Source: Candidatus Binataceae bacterium (lineage in GTDB: Bacteria; Desulfobacterota; Binatia; Binatales; Binataceae). From it: a stretch of 38,201 bases of DNA. The stretch spans positions 1 to 38,201 of the forward strand of contig JAMXLL010000168.1 in assembly GCA_024281015.1 (NCBI GenBank), written 5' to 3'. Shown here one piece after another: positions 16,925 to 25,527 of this stretch. The notes beneath the pieces were generated by a model. The model was not told where the DNA came from, ran no database searches, and worked only from the letters and a program-made list of their open reading frames with translations. Every line of letters begins with the position of its first letter. Within the stretch, counting starts at the first letter, position 1. The translations under genes and the position numbers were made by a program.

Positions 16925-17758
16925 TTATTTTTGGCAGCGCGGGCAGTAGTAAGTCGAGCGTTGCCCCAATGGAATGCTCCGAATCGGTGTGTTGCAATGA
17001 GGACAAGGTTTGCCTTCGCGGTCATAGACGCGCAGATAGCGCGCAAATTTGCCCGGCTCACCGCGCGCATCACGATAGCTGCGAAATGTCGTACCGCGGC
17101 TGCCGATTGCCTGGCGCAGTATATCGCGCGTGGCGGTGACGATCCGGCCGGCCTCGTTGCGGGTGATTTTGCCGGAGCGCCGAGCGGGCCGTACAAGAGC
17201 CCGAAACAGGATTTCGGAAGCGTAAATATTGCCCACGCCCGCCACGATTCGCTGATCCATCAGCAAATTCTTGATGGGCAAGGTGCGTCCCCTCGTTGCC
17301 TGCCAAAGATAGCTCGCAGTGAATTCGGGGCCGAGCGGCTCCGGGCCGAGGTGTTTCAGTTCGCTGATTTTATCGAGATCGGCGGTTGGCACAACTTTTA
17401 TCAGGCCAAAACGCCGGGGGTCGTTATAGACCAGGATGCTGCCGTCGTCGAGCGCGAATTCGATATGATCATGGCGCGGATCGAAGGGCCCAGGCGCGAA
17501 GCCCTGCCCGCGATGGGTCAAGCTGCCGCTCATCCCCAGATGCACCAGCAGCATTTGCCCGCCGGTTAATTCCACCAGCAGATACTTGGCTCGTCGGCCC
17601 ACTCGCTCAATCGTGCGGCCTTGGATGGCAGGAGCCAAATCCGGGCTGACGGAAAACCGTAGCCGTCTCTCCTTCACTGTAGCGTAACGGAAGCTACGCC
17701 CGACAACTGTCAGTGCGAGCATTTGCCGGAGTGATTCAACCTCGGGCAGTTCAGGCAC
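16925..17758 (-). CDS. mutM: Formamidopyrimidine-DNA glycosylase
   Basis: Bifunctional glycosylase/AP lyase removing oxidised purines such as 8-oxoG. The start is fixed by the obligate N-terminus (M)PELPEVE, here a GTG at 17758, since Pro2 is the nucleophile and Glu3 the catalytic acid. The frame is open upstream but must not be used. The protein is 277 aa, with the beta-F zinc finger C252/C255/C272/C275 and the GQRSTYYCP arginine loop at the C-terminus. Its start overlaps the rsmA stop by eight bases. The neighbouring AlkA-like glycosylase makes this stretch rich in base-excision repair. Confidence 0.96.
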   Translation of the reverse strand: MPELPEVESLRQMLALTVVGRSFRYATVKERRLRFSVSPDLAPAIQGRTIERVGRRAKYLLVELTGGQMLLVHLGMSGSLTHRGQGFAPGPFDPRHDHIEFALDDGSILVYNDPRRFGLIKVVPTADLDKISELKHLGPEPLGPEFTASYLWQATRGRTLPIKNLLMDQRIVAGVGNIYASEILFRALVRPARRSGKITRNEAGRIVTATRDILRQAIGSRGTTFRSYRDARGEPGKFARYLRVYDREGKPCPHCNTPIRSIPLGQRSTYYCPRCQK

Positions 17759-18683
17759 GGCACGCCGATGAAGTTGCGGGTTGGAGGACCCGCGCAAGCG
17801 CAAGCAGCTGCAGGCCGTCGAGCATGGCGGGGCGCAGTGATGCATCAATGTTCGCTGCTTCAAGCGCTGCTTCGATCGTATTGCTATCCAGACCGAGGCC
17901 ACCGGAGAGCGAGTTCCGGATGGTCTTGCGCGGCGCGGAGAATGCCGCGCGAACGGTTGCCCGGACATGTGCTTCTTCGCCAGCAGCGAAGACCAACTCT
18001 GAGCGCGGTTCCATAATCAGCACTTCGGCGTCGACTTTGGGACGCGGATAAAAGCTGCCGCCGGCAACCCGAAAATGGCCGATAGTGTTCCAGTAGAGCG
18101 AAGAAAAGACGCTCAACGAGCTGTAGTTTCGCGCGCCCGGCCGTGCTCGTATGCGCTCCCCGACCTCCCTTTGGAACATCAGCACCATCCGCTCAATCGA
18201 CTCACGCCAATCGCACAAGCGCCGCAACATCGCAGCTGCAACATTAAAGGGCAGATTGCCGACGATTTTTAGCCGGCCGTCACCAAGTTCCGGGCGCGCG
18301 ACCATCAAAAAGTCGCGATTCAAAATCTTTACCCGCTGGTCGCCACCAAAACGCTCCGCTAACCGGGCAGCGAGCCGAGCATCAAGTTCGACCAGCATCA
18401 CTTGGCGTGGGCCCGCCTCAAGTATGCGCTCGGTCAAAATACCCAGACCCGGTCCTATCTCTACTACTGAGTCGCCGCGTTTCACCTCGGCAACGCTAAC
18501 AATTTGTGCAGCGACAGCCGGCTGTACGAGGAAATTCTGCCCGCGGGATTTGGACGGCTGCACTCCGGCCAATCTGAGTGCACGCCCCGGCTCTCTGCTG
18601 GGCGTCCCGTACTCGGCAGACCATCCCCAGTCTTTAGCCGGGGAAGCCACGCCGAGCAGAGCCGGGCCAGGTGGAAAGATCAC
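17751..18683 (-). CDS. rsmA: 16S rRNA (A1518/A1519) dimethyltransferase RsmA/KsgA
   Basis: SAM-dependent dimethylation of two adenosines in the 3' loop of 16S rRNA. Signatures are SRGQNFL (about 46-52), the SAM loop VVEIGPGLG (about 74-82), and the catalytic motif NLPFN, a Phe variant of NLPY. The GTG start at 18683 overlaps the tsaD stop as GTGA and gives 310 aa with an unusual N-terminal extension of about 45 residues before QNFL. An internal GTG at 18563 would give the normal length and is a real alternative. The gene overlaps mutM by eight bases at its end. Confidence 0.93.
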   Translation of the reverse strand: MIFPPGPALLGVASPAKDWGWSAEYGTPSREPGRALRLAGVQPSKSRGQNFLVQPAVAAQIVSVAEVKRGDSVVEIGPGLGILTERILEAGPRQVMLVELDARLAARLAERFGGDQRVKILNRDFLMVARPELGDGRLKIVGNLPFNVAAAMLRRLCDWRESIERMVLMFQREVGERIRARPGARNYSSLSVFSSLYWNTIGHFRVAGGSFYPRPKVDAEVLIMEPRSELVFAAGEEAHVRATVRAAFSAPRKTIRNSLSGGLGLDSNTIEAALEAANIDASLRPAMLDGLQLLALARVLQPATSSACRA

Positions 18684-19684
18684 AATGGCAGGTTGGCCTC
18701 CGCATCGAGCGAAAGCGGATCGGCCTCGCCCCTTAGTAGCCGATAGCTGCCGGCTATGGCGATCATCGCCGCATTATCGGTGCAATAGTTGAAGGAGGGC
18801 GCGATCACCTGGCGGCCGTCGGCCGCCGCAGCATCCGCCAGCCGTTCGCGCAGACGCGAATTGGCCGCCACCCCGCCGGTTAGCACGATCGTATCCGCAT
18901 TAAGTTCGCGAGCGGCCGTGATGGTCGGACGAACCAACATGTCGATCACCGCCTCCTGGAAACTCGCCGCCAAATCCTCACTGCTGATCGCGGCTGCGGC
19001 TTCGGATCTGAGTAAAAGCGCGACTGCAGTCTTAAGTCCGCTAAAGCTGAAATCCAAAGGCGCACCCTTGACCCGCGCCCTTGGAAGGCGAACTCGCTTG
19101 CGATTCCCGCGGCGGGCCAGTTCGTCGATAATCCTGCCGCCTGGATATCCAAGCCCCATCAACTTCGCCACCTTGTCAAAGGCCTCGCCGGCCGCATCGT
19201 CGCGGGTCGCTCCCAGCCGACGATAGCGTCCAAAATCCTCCACGACAAAGAGCGCAGTATGGCCTCCTGATACCACCAGCGCCAGATATGGCATCGTGAG
19301 TTTGTTTTCGAGCAATGGCGCCAGTAAGTGGCCTTCGAGATGATTGACCCCGACTAGCGGAATGCCGGCCATCTGGGATAAGCCCTTGGCGTACATCAGG
19401 CCGACCAATAACGAGCCCACCAAACCGGGCCCGCGCGTAACCGCGATGCCGTCTACGTCACCGAGTTCACATAGAGCCGACGCCAGCGCGCGCTGAACCA
19501 CCGGATCTATGGTCAAGACATGGTTGCGCGAGGCCAATTCCGGCACGACACCGCCGTATGGCCGATGGATATCGTCCTGGTTGGCAACCGCGTTTGCGCG
19601 AACAATTGCATGTCCGGCCCGCTGGGTTATGATCACGGCCGCCGCCGCGTCATCGCAAGAAGATTCAATTCCGAGTACGACCAT
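18680..19684 (-). CDS. tsaD: tRNA N6-threonylcarbamoyladenosine transferase TsaD
   Basis: Transfers the threonylcarbamoyl group to A37 of ANN-decoding tRNAs, with TsaB and TsaE. The 334-aa ASKHA-fold protein opens with LGIESSCDD. The metal site is NHLEGH (H115, H119) together with D303 (CTDNAAM); the phosphate loops VVSGGHT and GGVAAN are present. ATG 19684 is preceded by the small membrane gene 43 bases upstream, and the stop overlaps rsmA (GTGA). Confidence 0.97.
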   Translation of the reverse strand: MVVLGIESSCDDAAAAVIITQRAGHAIVRANAVANQDDIHRPYGGVVPELASRNHVLTIDPVVQRALASALCELGDVDGIAVTRGPGLVGSLLVGLMYAKGLSQMAGIPLVGVNHLEGHLLAPLLENKLTMPYLALVVSGGHTALFVVEDFGRYRRLGATRDDAAGEAFDKVAKLMGLGYPGGRIIDELARRGNRKRVRLPRARVKGAPLDFSFSGLKTAVALLLRSEAAAAISSEDLAASFQEAVIDMLVRPTITAARELNADTIVLTGGVAANSRLRERLADAAAADGRQVIAPSFNYCTDNAAMIAIAGSYRLLRGEADPLSLDAEANLPL

Positions 19685-19727
19685 GGCCGGTTAATCCAGG
19701 GTAACTCGCTGTGGATTCGGGGAGCCG

Positions 19728-19892
19728 TCAGACAGGCGATCTTTCATCTCTTTGCTGACCCTTATGTTGCTTGGCTCGCGCTTCGCGGATATGCGCAAGC
19801 AGAGAGCGTACGACCACAATAAAAAACACTACAATAACAGCCAGCAGGAGCAGGGCCAGGAAAACGGCGTACGAGATAAACGCGGCTTGCAT
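19728..19892 (-). CDS. Small single-span membrane protein, 54 aa, unknown
   Basis: A short frame between the glycosylase and tsaD, same strand. ATG 19892 lies 11 bases after the glycosylase stop and the TGA is at 19728-19730. The protein begins MQAAFISYAVFLAL and has one strongly hydrophobic span (about residues 8-28). It then has a basic and polar C-terminal tail (HIREARAKQHKGQQRDERS), the pattern of an anchor with a cytoplasmic tail. No convincing Shine-Dalgarno is visible. I do not recognise the family. Codon choice in the span is GC-rich like its neighbours and the frame fills the gap neatly, which supports coding. Confidence 0.55.
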   Translation of the reverse strand: MQAAFISYAVFLALLLLAVIVVFFIVVVRSLLAHIREARAKQHKGQQRDERSPV

Positions 19893-19903
19893 CGGTATTT
19901 AGC

Positions 19904-20683
19904 TTAAGTCTCGCTGCCAGGTGAACGGGACGAAGTCGCCGCCGAATTCTCGCGCAATTTGGACGCTATCGGCTTTGCTGGCCGGTCTGGTCCTCGTTGT
20001 TCTCCCTTATTGCGGTCGCGCTTGGGAGTTGCCTTCACTGCTCCGTCCATCGTCACCAGCCGGGTGCTTTGCCAGAAATACCAGACCGCCGCGCTGCGAT
20101 AGGGACGCCAACGCTCTCCCATCAGCTTCAAGTCCTTCGGCGCAGGCAGCTGACTCATCCGGTACGCCTTCGCCACGGCGCTGCGAAATCCGAGATCATC
20201 GACCGGCAAAACATCCTGACGGCGCAAATTAAACATCAAGAACATTTCCGCGGTCCACCGCCCAATTCCGCGCACCCGCACCAAGTCGGCGACGATTTCA
20301 TCATCCTCCATTCGAGCGAACCTGCGAAAGTTCAGGCTGCCATCCCTCACATGCCGAGCCAAATCGCGGATATAAGTCATTTTACCGCGCGAGAGGCCGG
20401 CCTGACGCATATCCTGGTCGGATGCCGCAAGCACCTGCGCCGGCGTGGGGAAACGGCCGCCTCCGATAATCTTTACGAATCGCTCGAAAATCGCCAAAGC
20501 CGCCCGGCCCGCCAGTTGCTGAAAAATAATAGCCCGTACCAGCGCCTGAAAGCGCTCGCGCCGATGGGCGATATGCAGGGGGCCGACCTGCGCTATGATC
20601 TGCGCTAAAACCGGGTCGTTGGCCGCCAAGAAATCCCTGGCTTCAGCGGCCCATAGCGGGGCAATACTGCTTGATTTCGGCAT
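19904..20683 (-). CDS. DNA-3-methyladenine glycosylase II-like (AlkA/HhH-GPD)
   Basis: Base-excision glycosylase for alkylated bases. From ATG 20683 the protein is 259 aa. The HhH-GPD core carries VRGIGRWTAEMFLMF (about 137-151) and the VDD segment at 161-163, where D163 aligns with AlkA D238. The IIFQQLAG helix near 52-59 is typical. There is no C-terminal Fe-S cysteine cluster, so it is not of the EndoIII/MutY type. The last 45 residues are basic, Arg/Lys/Ser-rich and probably disordered. The ATG lies one base after the stop of the upstream binding protein, so coupling is likely; a longer open frame (to 20719) would overlap that gene. Confidence 0.9.
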   Translation of the reverse strand: MPKSSSIAPLWAAEARDFLAANDPVLAQIIAQVGPLHIAHRRERFQALVRAIIFQQLAGRAALAIFERFVKIIGGGRFPTPAQVLAASDQDMRQAGLSRGKMTYIRDLARHVRDGSLNFRRFARMEDDEIVADLVRVRGIGRWTAEMFLMFNLRRQDVLPVDDLGFRSAVAKAYRMSQLPAPKDLKLMGERWRPYRSAAVWYFWQSTRLVTMDGAVKATPKRDRNKGEQRGPDRPAKPIASKLRENSAATSSRSPGSET

Positions 20684-20684
20684 T

Positions 20685-22337
20685 TCAGCGCCGCTCCGGA
20701 CGGCGATCGAGCCATACACCTTCCAACCGGGTTGGCCGCATCGGATTTAGCACGTAACCATGCACCCACGGTTGGCGAATTATGTATGTGGCGGGATAGT
20801 ACAAAAACACCCAGGGAGCATCGCCGACGATAATTTTCTGCGCCTCATCATAAACGCGAAAGCGTTTTTTCATCTTAGTTAGGCGCGATGCCTGGGCAAA
20901 GAGCCCGTCCACTAGAGGATTATAGTAAAAGGAATTATTGTTGGCGCCCCATTGCTGGCGGGAGAACAAGACTTCGAGAAAGTTCTCCGGATCGGGGAAA
21001 TCCGCCTCCCATCCGGAGAGCACCAGTTCCACGGTCCGGGGTTGCCGGACCGCTTCGAGCAGCGGCGGCCATGCGACAGGTTTTAGCAGTACGTGGATGC
21101 CTACCAGCGCGAGATCCTGTTGAATCGATTCGGCCAGCATCATCTGCGTCTCGTCGGCTCTTAACCACAATTGCGGCGCAAAGTTCCGGGGGAGACCCGC
21201 TTCTTCGAGTAAGTGCCGCGCTCTCCTGGGGTCGTACGGATAACCTTGAATCTCAGGATCGTAGCCGGGCAGTCCTGGCGGAAGTATGCCCGATGCTGCG
21301 ATGCCGCGGCGATTGAATACCGCGATGAATTTATCTTTGTTAATTGCATAGTTGAATGCGCGACGCACCCGCACATCGGTAAACGGCGCTATCTCGCAGT
21401 TCATCCCAAGATAGTCGGTAGCGAGGGTGACAAGCTTAAGGGTAAGCGCCCTAAGCCGCGGCGTTTTCATGACATAGGGGAATTCCGCGGGCGGAATGGC
21501 GGAGACGTCGGTTTCGCCCGTCTGATATTTGAGCCACTGCAGGTTGTCATCTACTCCCATTTCCTCCACCACCGCATCGAGATGAGGAATATGTTCGATG
21601 AAGTAGTAGGGATTTTTCACCAACACAATGCGCTGACCGCTCTTCCATTCCTTAAGCATGAATGGACCGCTGCCGACGGCATGGCGTGAGAAGTCGCGCC
21701 CGTACCGGGCGACAGTCTCGCGCGGAACCGCTGCGGCAAACGGCATCGCAACTTTGGCGAGAAAAATTGGATCGGGCGCCGTCAAGCGAAAAATGATGGT
21801 CCAGGGATCGGGAGTCTCGACTCCCGGTAAGCTGGTGGCGTGGCCGCTACTGTATTGCTCTCCGCCTGCGATACCACGGTAATACTCAATTCCCTGGGAA
21901 TTGTTGGCCGGGTCGAGCACTCGTTCGATCTCAAATTTGAAATCCGCACTGGTAACAGGCCGCCCATTGCTGAAGCGGATATCGTGACGCAGTTGAAAGG
22001 TGAAGGTGCGGGCATCTGGCGATGATTCCCAGTGGACCGCCGCATCGGGCACCAGGTCGACGCCCGAATCGCTATAGCGCACCAGCGTGTCAAACAACAT
22101 CTGCTCGAAGCTCCACGACGCCGTATCGTAGCCGGCCACCGGATCCAGGGTAGGGACGTCATCGCGGGTCGCAAGATGAAGAACCATTGCACCGGGAGCA
22201 AATTGGAGGGGCGCCGGTCCGGTACGGCATGCCGAGGAGAAGAATAAGAGCAAGAACGTCAGGATCATCACCAGCGTACCGCGCAGCGAGTGGGGAAGCG
22301 GCAAATGTATGGCCTCTCGCTGTTCAAAGGTCGGCAT
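20685..22337 (-). CDS. ABC transporter peptide-binding lipoprotein (SBP family 5)
   Basis: Periplasmic oligopeptide/dipeptide/nickel-type solute-binding protein, about 550 aa from ATG 22337. The N-terminus has a hydrophobic span (about 20-35) ending in FSSAC, giving a probable lipidated C37. The mature part shows family features: the DVPTLDPVAGYD start, the ETLVRY-like FDTLVRYSDSG, the WxxSPDARTFTFQLR block and SGPFMLKEW. The frame stays open a further 77 codons upstream without recognisable domain; I prefer the start before the signal sequence. It follows dppC by 277 bases and precedes the glycosylase directly. Substrate is not predictable. Confidence 0.9.
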   Translation of the reverse strand: MPTFEQREAIHLPLPHSLRGTLVMILTFLLLFFSSACRTGPAPLQFAPGAMVLHLATRDDVPTLDPVAGYDTASWSFEQMLFDTLVRYSDSGVDLVPDAAVHWESSPDARTFTFQLRHDIRFSNGRPVTSADFKFEIERVLDPANNSQGIEYYRGIAGGEQYSSGHATSLPGVETPDPWTIIFRLTAPDPIFLAKVAMPFAAAVPRETVARYGRDFSRHAVGSGPFMLKEWKSGQRIVLVKNPYYFIEHIPHLDAVVEEMGVDDNLQWLKYQTGETDVSAIPPAEFPYVMKTPRLRALTLKLVTLATDYLGMNCEIAPFTDVRVRRAFNYAINKDKFIAVFNRRGIAASGILPPGLPGYDPEIQGYPYDPRRARHLLEEAGLPRNFAPQLWLRADETQMMLAESIQQDLALVGIHVLLKPVAWPPLLEAVRQPRTVELVLSGWEADFPDPENFLEVLFSRQQWGANNNSFYYNPLVDGLFAQASRLTKMKKRFRVYDEAQKIIVGDAPWVFLYYPATYIIRQPWVHGYVLNPMRPTRLEGVWLDRRPERR

Positions 22338-22614
22338 AGGTTCGATGATCCGCTTCAGAATCAGCCTCTTAATAGAAGGCCTTAAAGGGACCCTCCTCCC
22401 AGGCGCTCTGGCGTGCCTTTGCGAGATCACGCGGTTATCTCGAATGCCGTACGAATGCTCATCGCCTGGCGCCGAGCGCACCGGCTGCGGAATGGTCGTC
22501 TGTGCCTCAATCGTAAGCCTGCTTGTGATCATGTCTGCTCTCGGCATGGATTTCCTTGACAGGAGCAAGCGCGCCGTTGCAAAACCCCGTCCTCAGCATC
22601 ACACCGGACCGTCG

Positions 22615-23445
22615 TTATCGGTCAGTGGGGTTTGAGGCAGTCGCGCGGCCGCTGCGGCGCAGATAGCCGTAGCCGAGCAGATTGAACGCTAGTACCGCAT
22701 AAAAAATCGCAAGCCCGGGAAACACGGCAAGCCATGGGGCAGTGCGGAAATAAGTCGTGGCTTCCTCGATCATGCGGCCCCAGCTTGGGGTGGGGGGTGG
22801 CACGCCCAAGCCGAGAAAGCTCAACCCCGCATCGAGCAACAGCGTACCGGAAGTTCCCAGCACTCCCATCACCACGATAATCGGCATAACGTTCGGCAAG
22901 ACGTGCCGGATGATCAATCTTGCCGGAGCAGCCCCCATCGCTCGTGCAGCAAGCACGAAGTCCCTTTGGGCTATCGATAACGTCTCGGCTCGCACCACAC
23001 GGGCAACGCCCGTCCACGAGACCAGTCCGATGACTATCAGGATATTCAACAGGCTCGGCCGTAGCACCGATACCAATGCCATCGCCAGCAACAGAGCTGG
23101 CAACGTCAACATTACGTCTGTAACGCGCATGAGCACAAAATCCATGGCGCCACCAAAGAATCCGGAGAGCAGCCCGACGACCACTCCAATAGCGCTCGTT
23201 ACCAACATCGCCGCGATCCCGACGGCGAGTGAAATTCGTGCACCAAAGATAATCCGTGACAGAACGTCACGCCCAAGCTGGTCGGTTCCCAGGAGAAACG
23301 AGTGAGACGGAGGGGCGGGATCACCAAAGGTGCTGGCCACCGCGCGTACCGGATCATACGGCGCGATCTTGGGAGCGAACCCCGCTATCAGGACCAGGCT
23401 CACAATCATCGAGGCGCCGGCCGCCTCCATCAGGTTGAGCCGCAT
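22615..23445 (-). CDS. ABC peptide transporter permease, DppC-like
   Basis: A 276-aa inner-membrane permease with an N-terminal span, the GTDQLGRDVLSRIIFGAR segment common to DppC/OppC, about six spans, and the EAA loop FVLAARAMGAAPARLIIRHVLP, which docks the ATPase. It follows dppB by 27 bases on the same strand. No ATP-binding DppD/DppF subunit lies in the window, so energy coupling must come from ATPases encoded elsewhere or shared with another transporter. Confidence 0.93.
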   Translation of the reverse strand: MRLNLMEAAGASMIVSLVLIAGFAPKIAPYDPVRAVASTFGDPAPPSHSFLLGTDQLGRDVLSRIIFGARISLAVGIAAMLVTSAIGVVVGLLSGFFGGAMDFVLMRVTDVMLTLPALLLAMALVSVLRPSLLNILIVIGLVSWTGVARVVRAETLSIAQRDFVLAARAMGAAPARLIIRHVLPNVMPIIVVMGVLGTSGTLLLDAGLSFLGLGVPPPTPSWGRMIEEATTYFRTAPWLAVFPGLAIFYAVLAFNLLGYGYLRRSGRATASNPTDR

Positions 23446-23472
23446 CTTCAGCAGAGCAACTTCGGCGGGGAA

Positions 23473-24402
23473 TCAGTGCTGGCGTCCAAGCTGAATACGT
23501 GGATCGAGCCAGGCGTAAAGTAAATCGATCGCCAGGTTCGCGATCACAACCAGAAATGCAGCGAAGAGCACCGTTCCCATTATCAGCGGGATATCAAGAT
23601 TAAAAATAGCATCGAAGGCCAACCGTCCGATTCCTGGCCAATCGAATACGGTCTCCGTCAATACGACTCCCGAGAGGAGTCCGGCGAGGTCGAGGCCGGC
23701 GAGCGTCACCAACGGCAAAATCGCATTGGCCATTGCATGCTTTAGCATCGCCCGCGTGCGCGACATTCCTTTACTGCGCGCCGTCCGCACATATTCCTGC
23801 TGCATCGCTTCGATCAGGTTGGTATGCAGGATCCGCGCGTAATAACCAGCCAGGCCAAATGCCAGGGTTATGGACGGCAGCAGCAGACTTTTCCACCCGC
23901 TGTAACCGCCTAGAGGGAACGAGCGGAATGACAGTGCCGCAGCTATTAGGAGCAAGGTCCCGAGCCAGAACACCGGGACCGAGATTAATCCCAGCGACAC
24001 AAGCAGCAACAGATTGTCCGCGACGCGCTCCCGGTAGGCCGCCGAGAGCATCCCCATCGGTATCGCCATAATGAGCGCCAGCGCCATCGCCGTGATCGCC
24101 AGAACCAGCGTGGCGGGAAATCTTTCCAGGATCAGCGCGCTGACGCTTTCCCGGCGAATATATGAGCGTCCGAGGTCGCCTTGGGCCGCCCGCCTGAGAT
24201 AACGCACGTATTGGATATAGACCGGTTGGTCCAATCCCAGTTGCGAACGAATCATTGCCAAGGTTTGCGGGTCGGCTTTGGCTCCCGCCATTGCGACCGC
24301 CGGGTCGGCCGGTATCAGAAAAGCTATAGCGAATGTAATGATTGAGGTGCCTATCAGCACGAATATGCCGAATACAGCGCGGCGGAGCAGGTAAAGCAGC
24401 AC
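23473..24402 (-). CDS. ABC peptide transporter permease, DppB-like
   Basis: A 309-aa permease. The N-terminal LLRRAVFGIFVLIGTSIITF is the standard DppB start; GLDQPVYIQYVRYL and DLGRSY follow in the periplasmic loop. The EAA loop is YVRTARSKGMSRTRAMLKHAMAN, and DWPGIGRL near the C-terminus is a family hallmark. ATG 24402 starts two bases after the stop of the 95-aa gene. It pairs with dppC and the downstream binding lipoprotein. Confidence 0.93.
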   Translation of the reverse strand: MLLYLLRRAVFGIFVLIGTSIITFAIAFLIPADPAVAMAGAKADPQTLAMIRSQLGLDQPVYIQYVRYLRRAAQGDLGRSYIRRESVSALILERFPATLVLAITAMALALIMAIPMGMLSAAYRERVADNLLLLVSLGLISVPVFWLGTLLLIAAALSFRSFPLGGYSGWKSLLLPSITLAFGLAGYYARILHTNLIEAMQQEYVRTARSKGMSRTRAMLKHAMANAILPLVTLAGLDLAGLLSGVVLTETVFDWPGIGRLAFDAIFNLDIPLIMGTVLFAAFLVVIANLAIDLLYAWLDPRIQLGRQH

Positions 24403-24404
24403 TT

Positions 24405-24692
24405 CTAACTCCGCACGATCTCCCGGGTCAGCAGAAGCCGGCGCAACTTGAGCCGAGCGCGCTCTTGCCGCCTCCGCTCCTGGCCGGACGCACCCGGTTG
24501 ATTGTCACTCGTATCAACCAACAGCACCGCACGTTCGTCGGGCGTAAGCGGTTCCAGCACCTGATGCATCAGGCCCAGGGTCTCACGGTCCTGCGGTGAT
24601 AGTACATCACCGCCGCGGCGGTCGACGGTATCGCGCAAGATTCGGAAATGAGCGAGGAACGCAGCAGTCGAGGAGTACGCGAGTTGCTCCAT
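24405..24692 (-). CDS. Conserved-looking small hypothetical protein, 95 aa
   Basis: I do not recognise this protein. It is soluble and mainly helical, with no membrane span and no cysteine. An N-terminal helix (AAFLAHFRILRDTVD) is followed by LSPQDRETLGLMHQVLEPLTPDERAVLLVD, a disordered linker (SDNQPGASG) and a strongly basic helix (ERRRQERARLKLRRLLL). The linker-plus-basic-helix end resembles the tail of sigma-region-4-type helix-turn-helix proteins, but I would not claim DNA binding. ATG 24692 has an agga ribosome-binding site four bases upstream. It lies six bases after the VIT-family gene and two bases before dppB, which argues that it is translated. Confidence 0.65.
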   Translation of the reverse strand: MEQLAYSSTAAFLAHFRILRDTVDRRGGDVLSPQDRETLGLMHQVLEPLTPDERAVLLVDTSDNQPGASGQERRRQERARLKLRRLLLTREIVRS

Positions 24693-24698
24693 TTCCTA

Positions 24699-25427
24699 TT
24701 AGGGCGCTGCGGTGCCAATTGGCGAAATCGCCAATCCTATTACATACCCCACAGCAGCGGCGCCGAGTGCGATTGCCAGGAAGCGGACGCCGCTAATCGA
24801 GGGATATTGATGTTGCGCGAGTCGTCCTTCGATCAAATAACCCACCCCGAACAGTACCAGCGCCGTGGTGCCCAGTCCGGCAATCAGCCCGGTATGCACC
24901 GAGGAAAACAACATGAACGGTATCAGCGGCACTAGCGCGCCAACCAGGAAAGCAATTCCCATCAGCACCCCATCCGCAACTGGATTGCCGAAGGAGCCGC
25001 CGGTCAGGCCATAGATCTTTTCTTCAGCGGTGGAGTACAGAGCCTGGGGAGCCGAACTTAGGAGTCGTACCACTCGATAGCCGGCTTCACGGGAAAGTCC
25101 CTCTTTGGCCAGCGCATCGAGCAAGCTCTCCTGCACGACATAGGGCTGACGCCTCGCGTGGTCGCGTGCGCGGCGCATCTCGGTGCGGATCACCTCGGTC
25201 TCGGCGCGGGTGCCCAGGTAAGCACCTGCGCCCATTGATAGCGCGCCCGCGGCGGTCGAGGCCAATGCTGCGAGAAGAATTTGCGCACGGCCGCGGACCG
25301 CACCGCTCAACCCGGCTAGCACCCCGGCGGTGGTCAGCACGCCGTCCTGGATGCCAAACACGATCTCGCGAATGTTGGCGAGGCGCTCGAACGTGCGCCG
25401 TTGTTCTTCAGGTTTAAGGACCGCCAA
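24699..25427 (-). CDS. VIT1/CCC1-family iron/manganese transporter-like protein
   Basis: A 242-aa membrane protein. The N-terminal REIVFGIQDGVLTTAGVLAGLSGA (about 20-43) is the VIT/CCC1 first-span signature. A hydrophilic helical middle (75-130) matches the cytosolic metal-binding region, and four further spans follow in the C-terminal half. Eukaryotic VIT1 and yeast CCC1 move Fe2+/Mn2+ out of the cytosol; bacterial members are poorly characterised. The best start is a TTG at 25427 with no clear Shine-Dalgarno, so the N-terminus is tentative. It is first in the run leading to the peptide transporter. Confidence 0.85.
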   Translation of the reverse strand: MAVLKPEEQRRTFERLANIREIVFGIQDGVLTTAGVLAGLSGAVRGRAQILLAALASTAAGALSMGAGAYLGTRAETEVIRTEMRRARDHARRQPYVVQESLLDALAKEGLSREAGYRVVRLLSSAPQALYSTAEEKIYGLTGGSFGNPVADGVLMGIAFLVGALVPLIPFMLFSSVHTGLIAGLGTTALVLFGVGYLIEGRLAQHQYPSISGVRFLAIALGAAAVGYVIGLAISPIGTAAP

Positions 25428-25477
25428 CGGAGTTTAGCACTCGAATCAGAATATGGATGAACGATCTACTCTGCCAC

Positions 25478-25507
25478 TGAAAGCCGCTTACATGAAAGCC
25501 GCTTACA
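25478..25507. repeat. Perfect 15-bp tandem duplication
   Basis: The unit tgaaagccgcttaca occurs twice without a spacer at 25478-25492 and 25493-25507. It lies in the 121-base gap between the VIT-family start and the peroxiredoxin stop. No coding function is apparent. Confidence 0.9.
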
Positions 25508-25527
25508 GACGTCCGAGCGCTTACCGC

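Noticed and set aside
17759-17968. In-frame 70-codon extension of MutM
   Set aside because: Pro2 of MutM must be the N-terminal nucleophile, so the protein must begin at the GTG before PELPEVE.
22338-22568. In-frame 77-codon extension of the peptide-binding protein
   Set aside because: It precedes a clear signal sequence and carries no recognisable domain; a secreted lipoprotein needs the start just before the signal.
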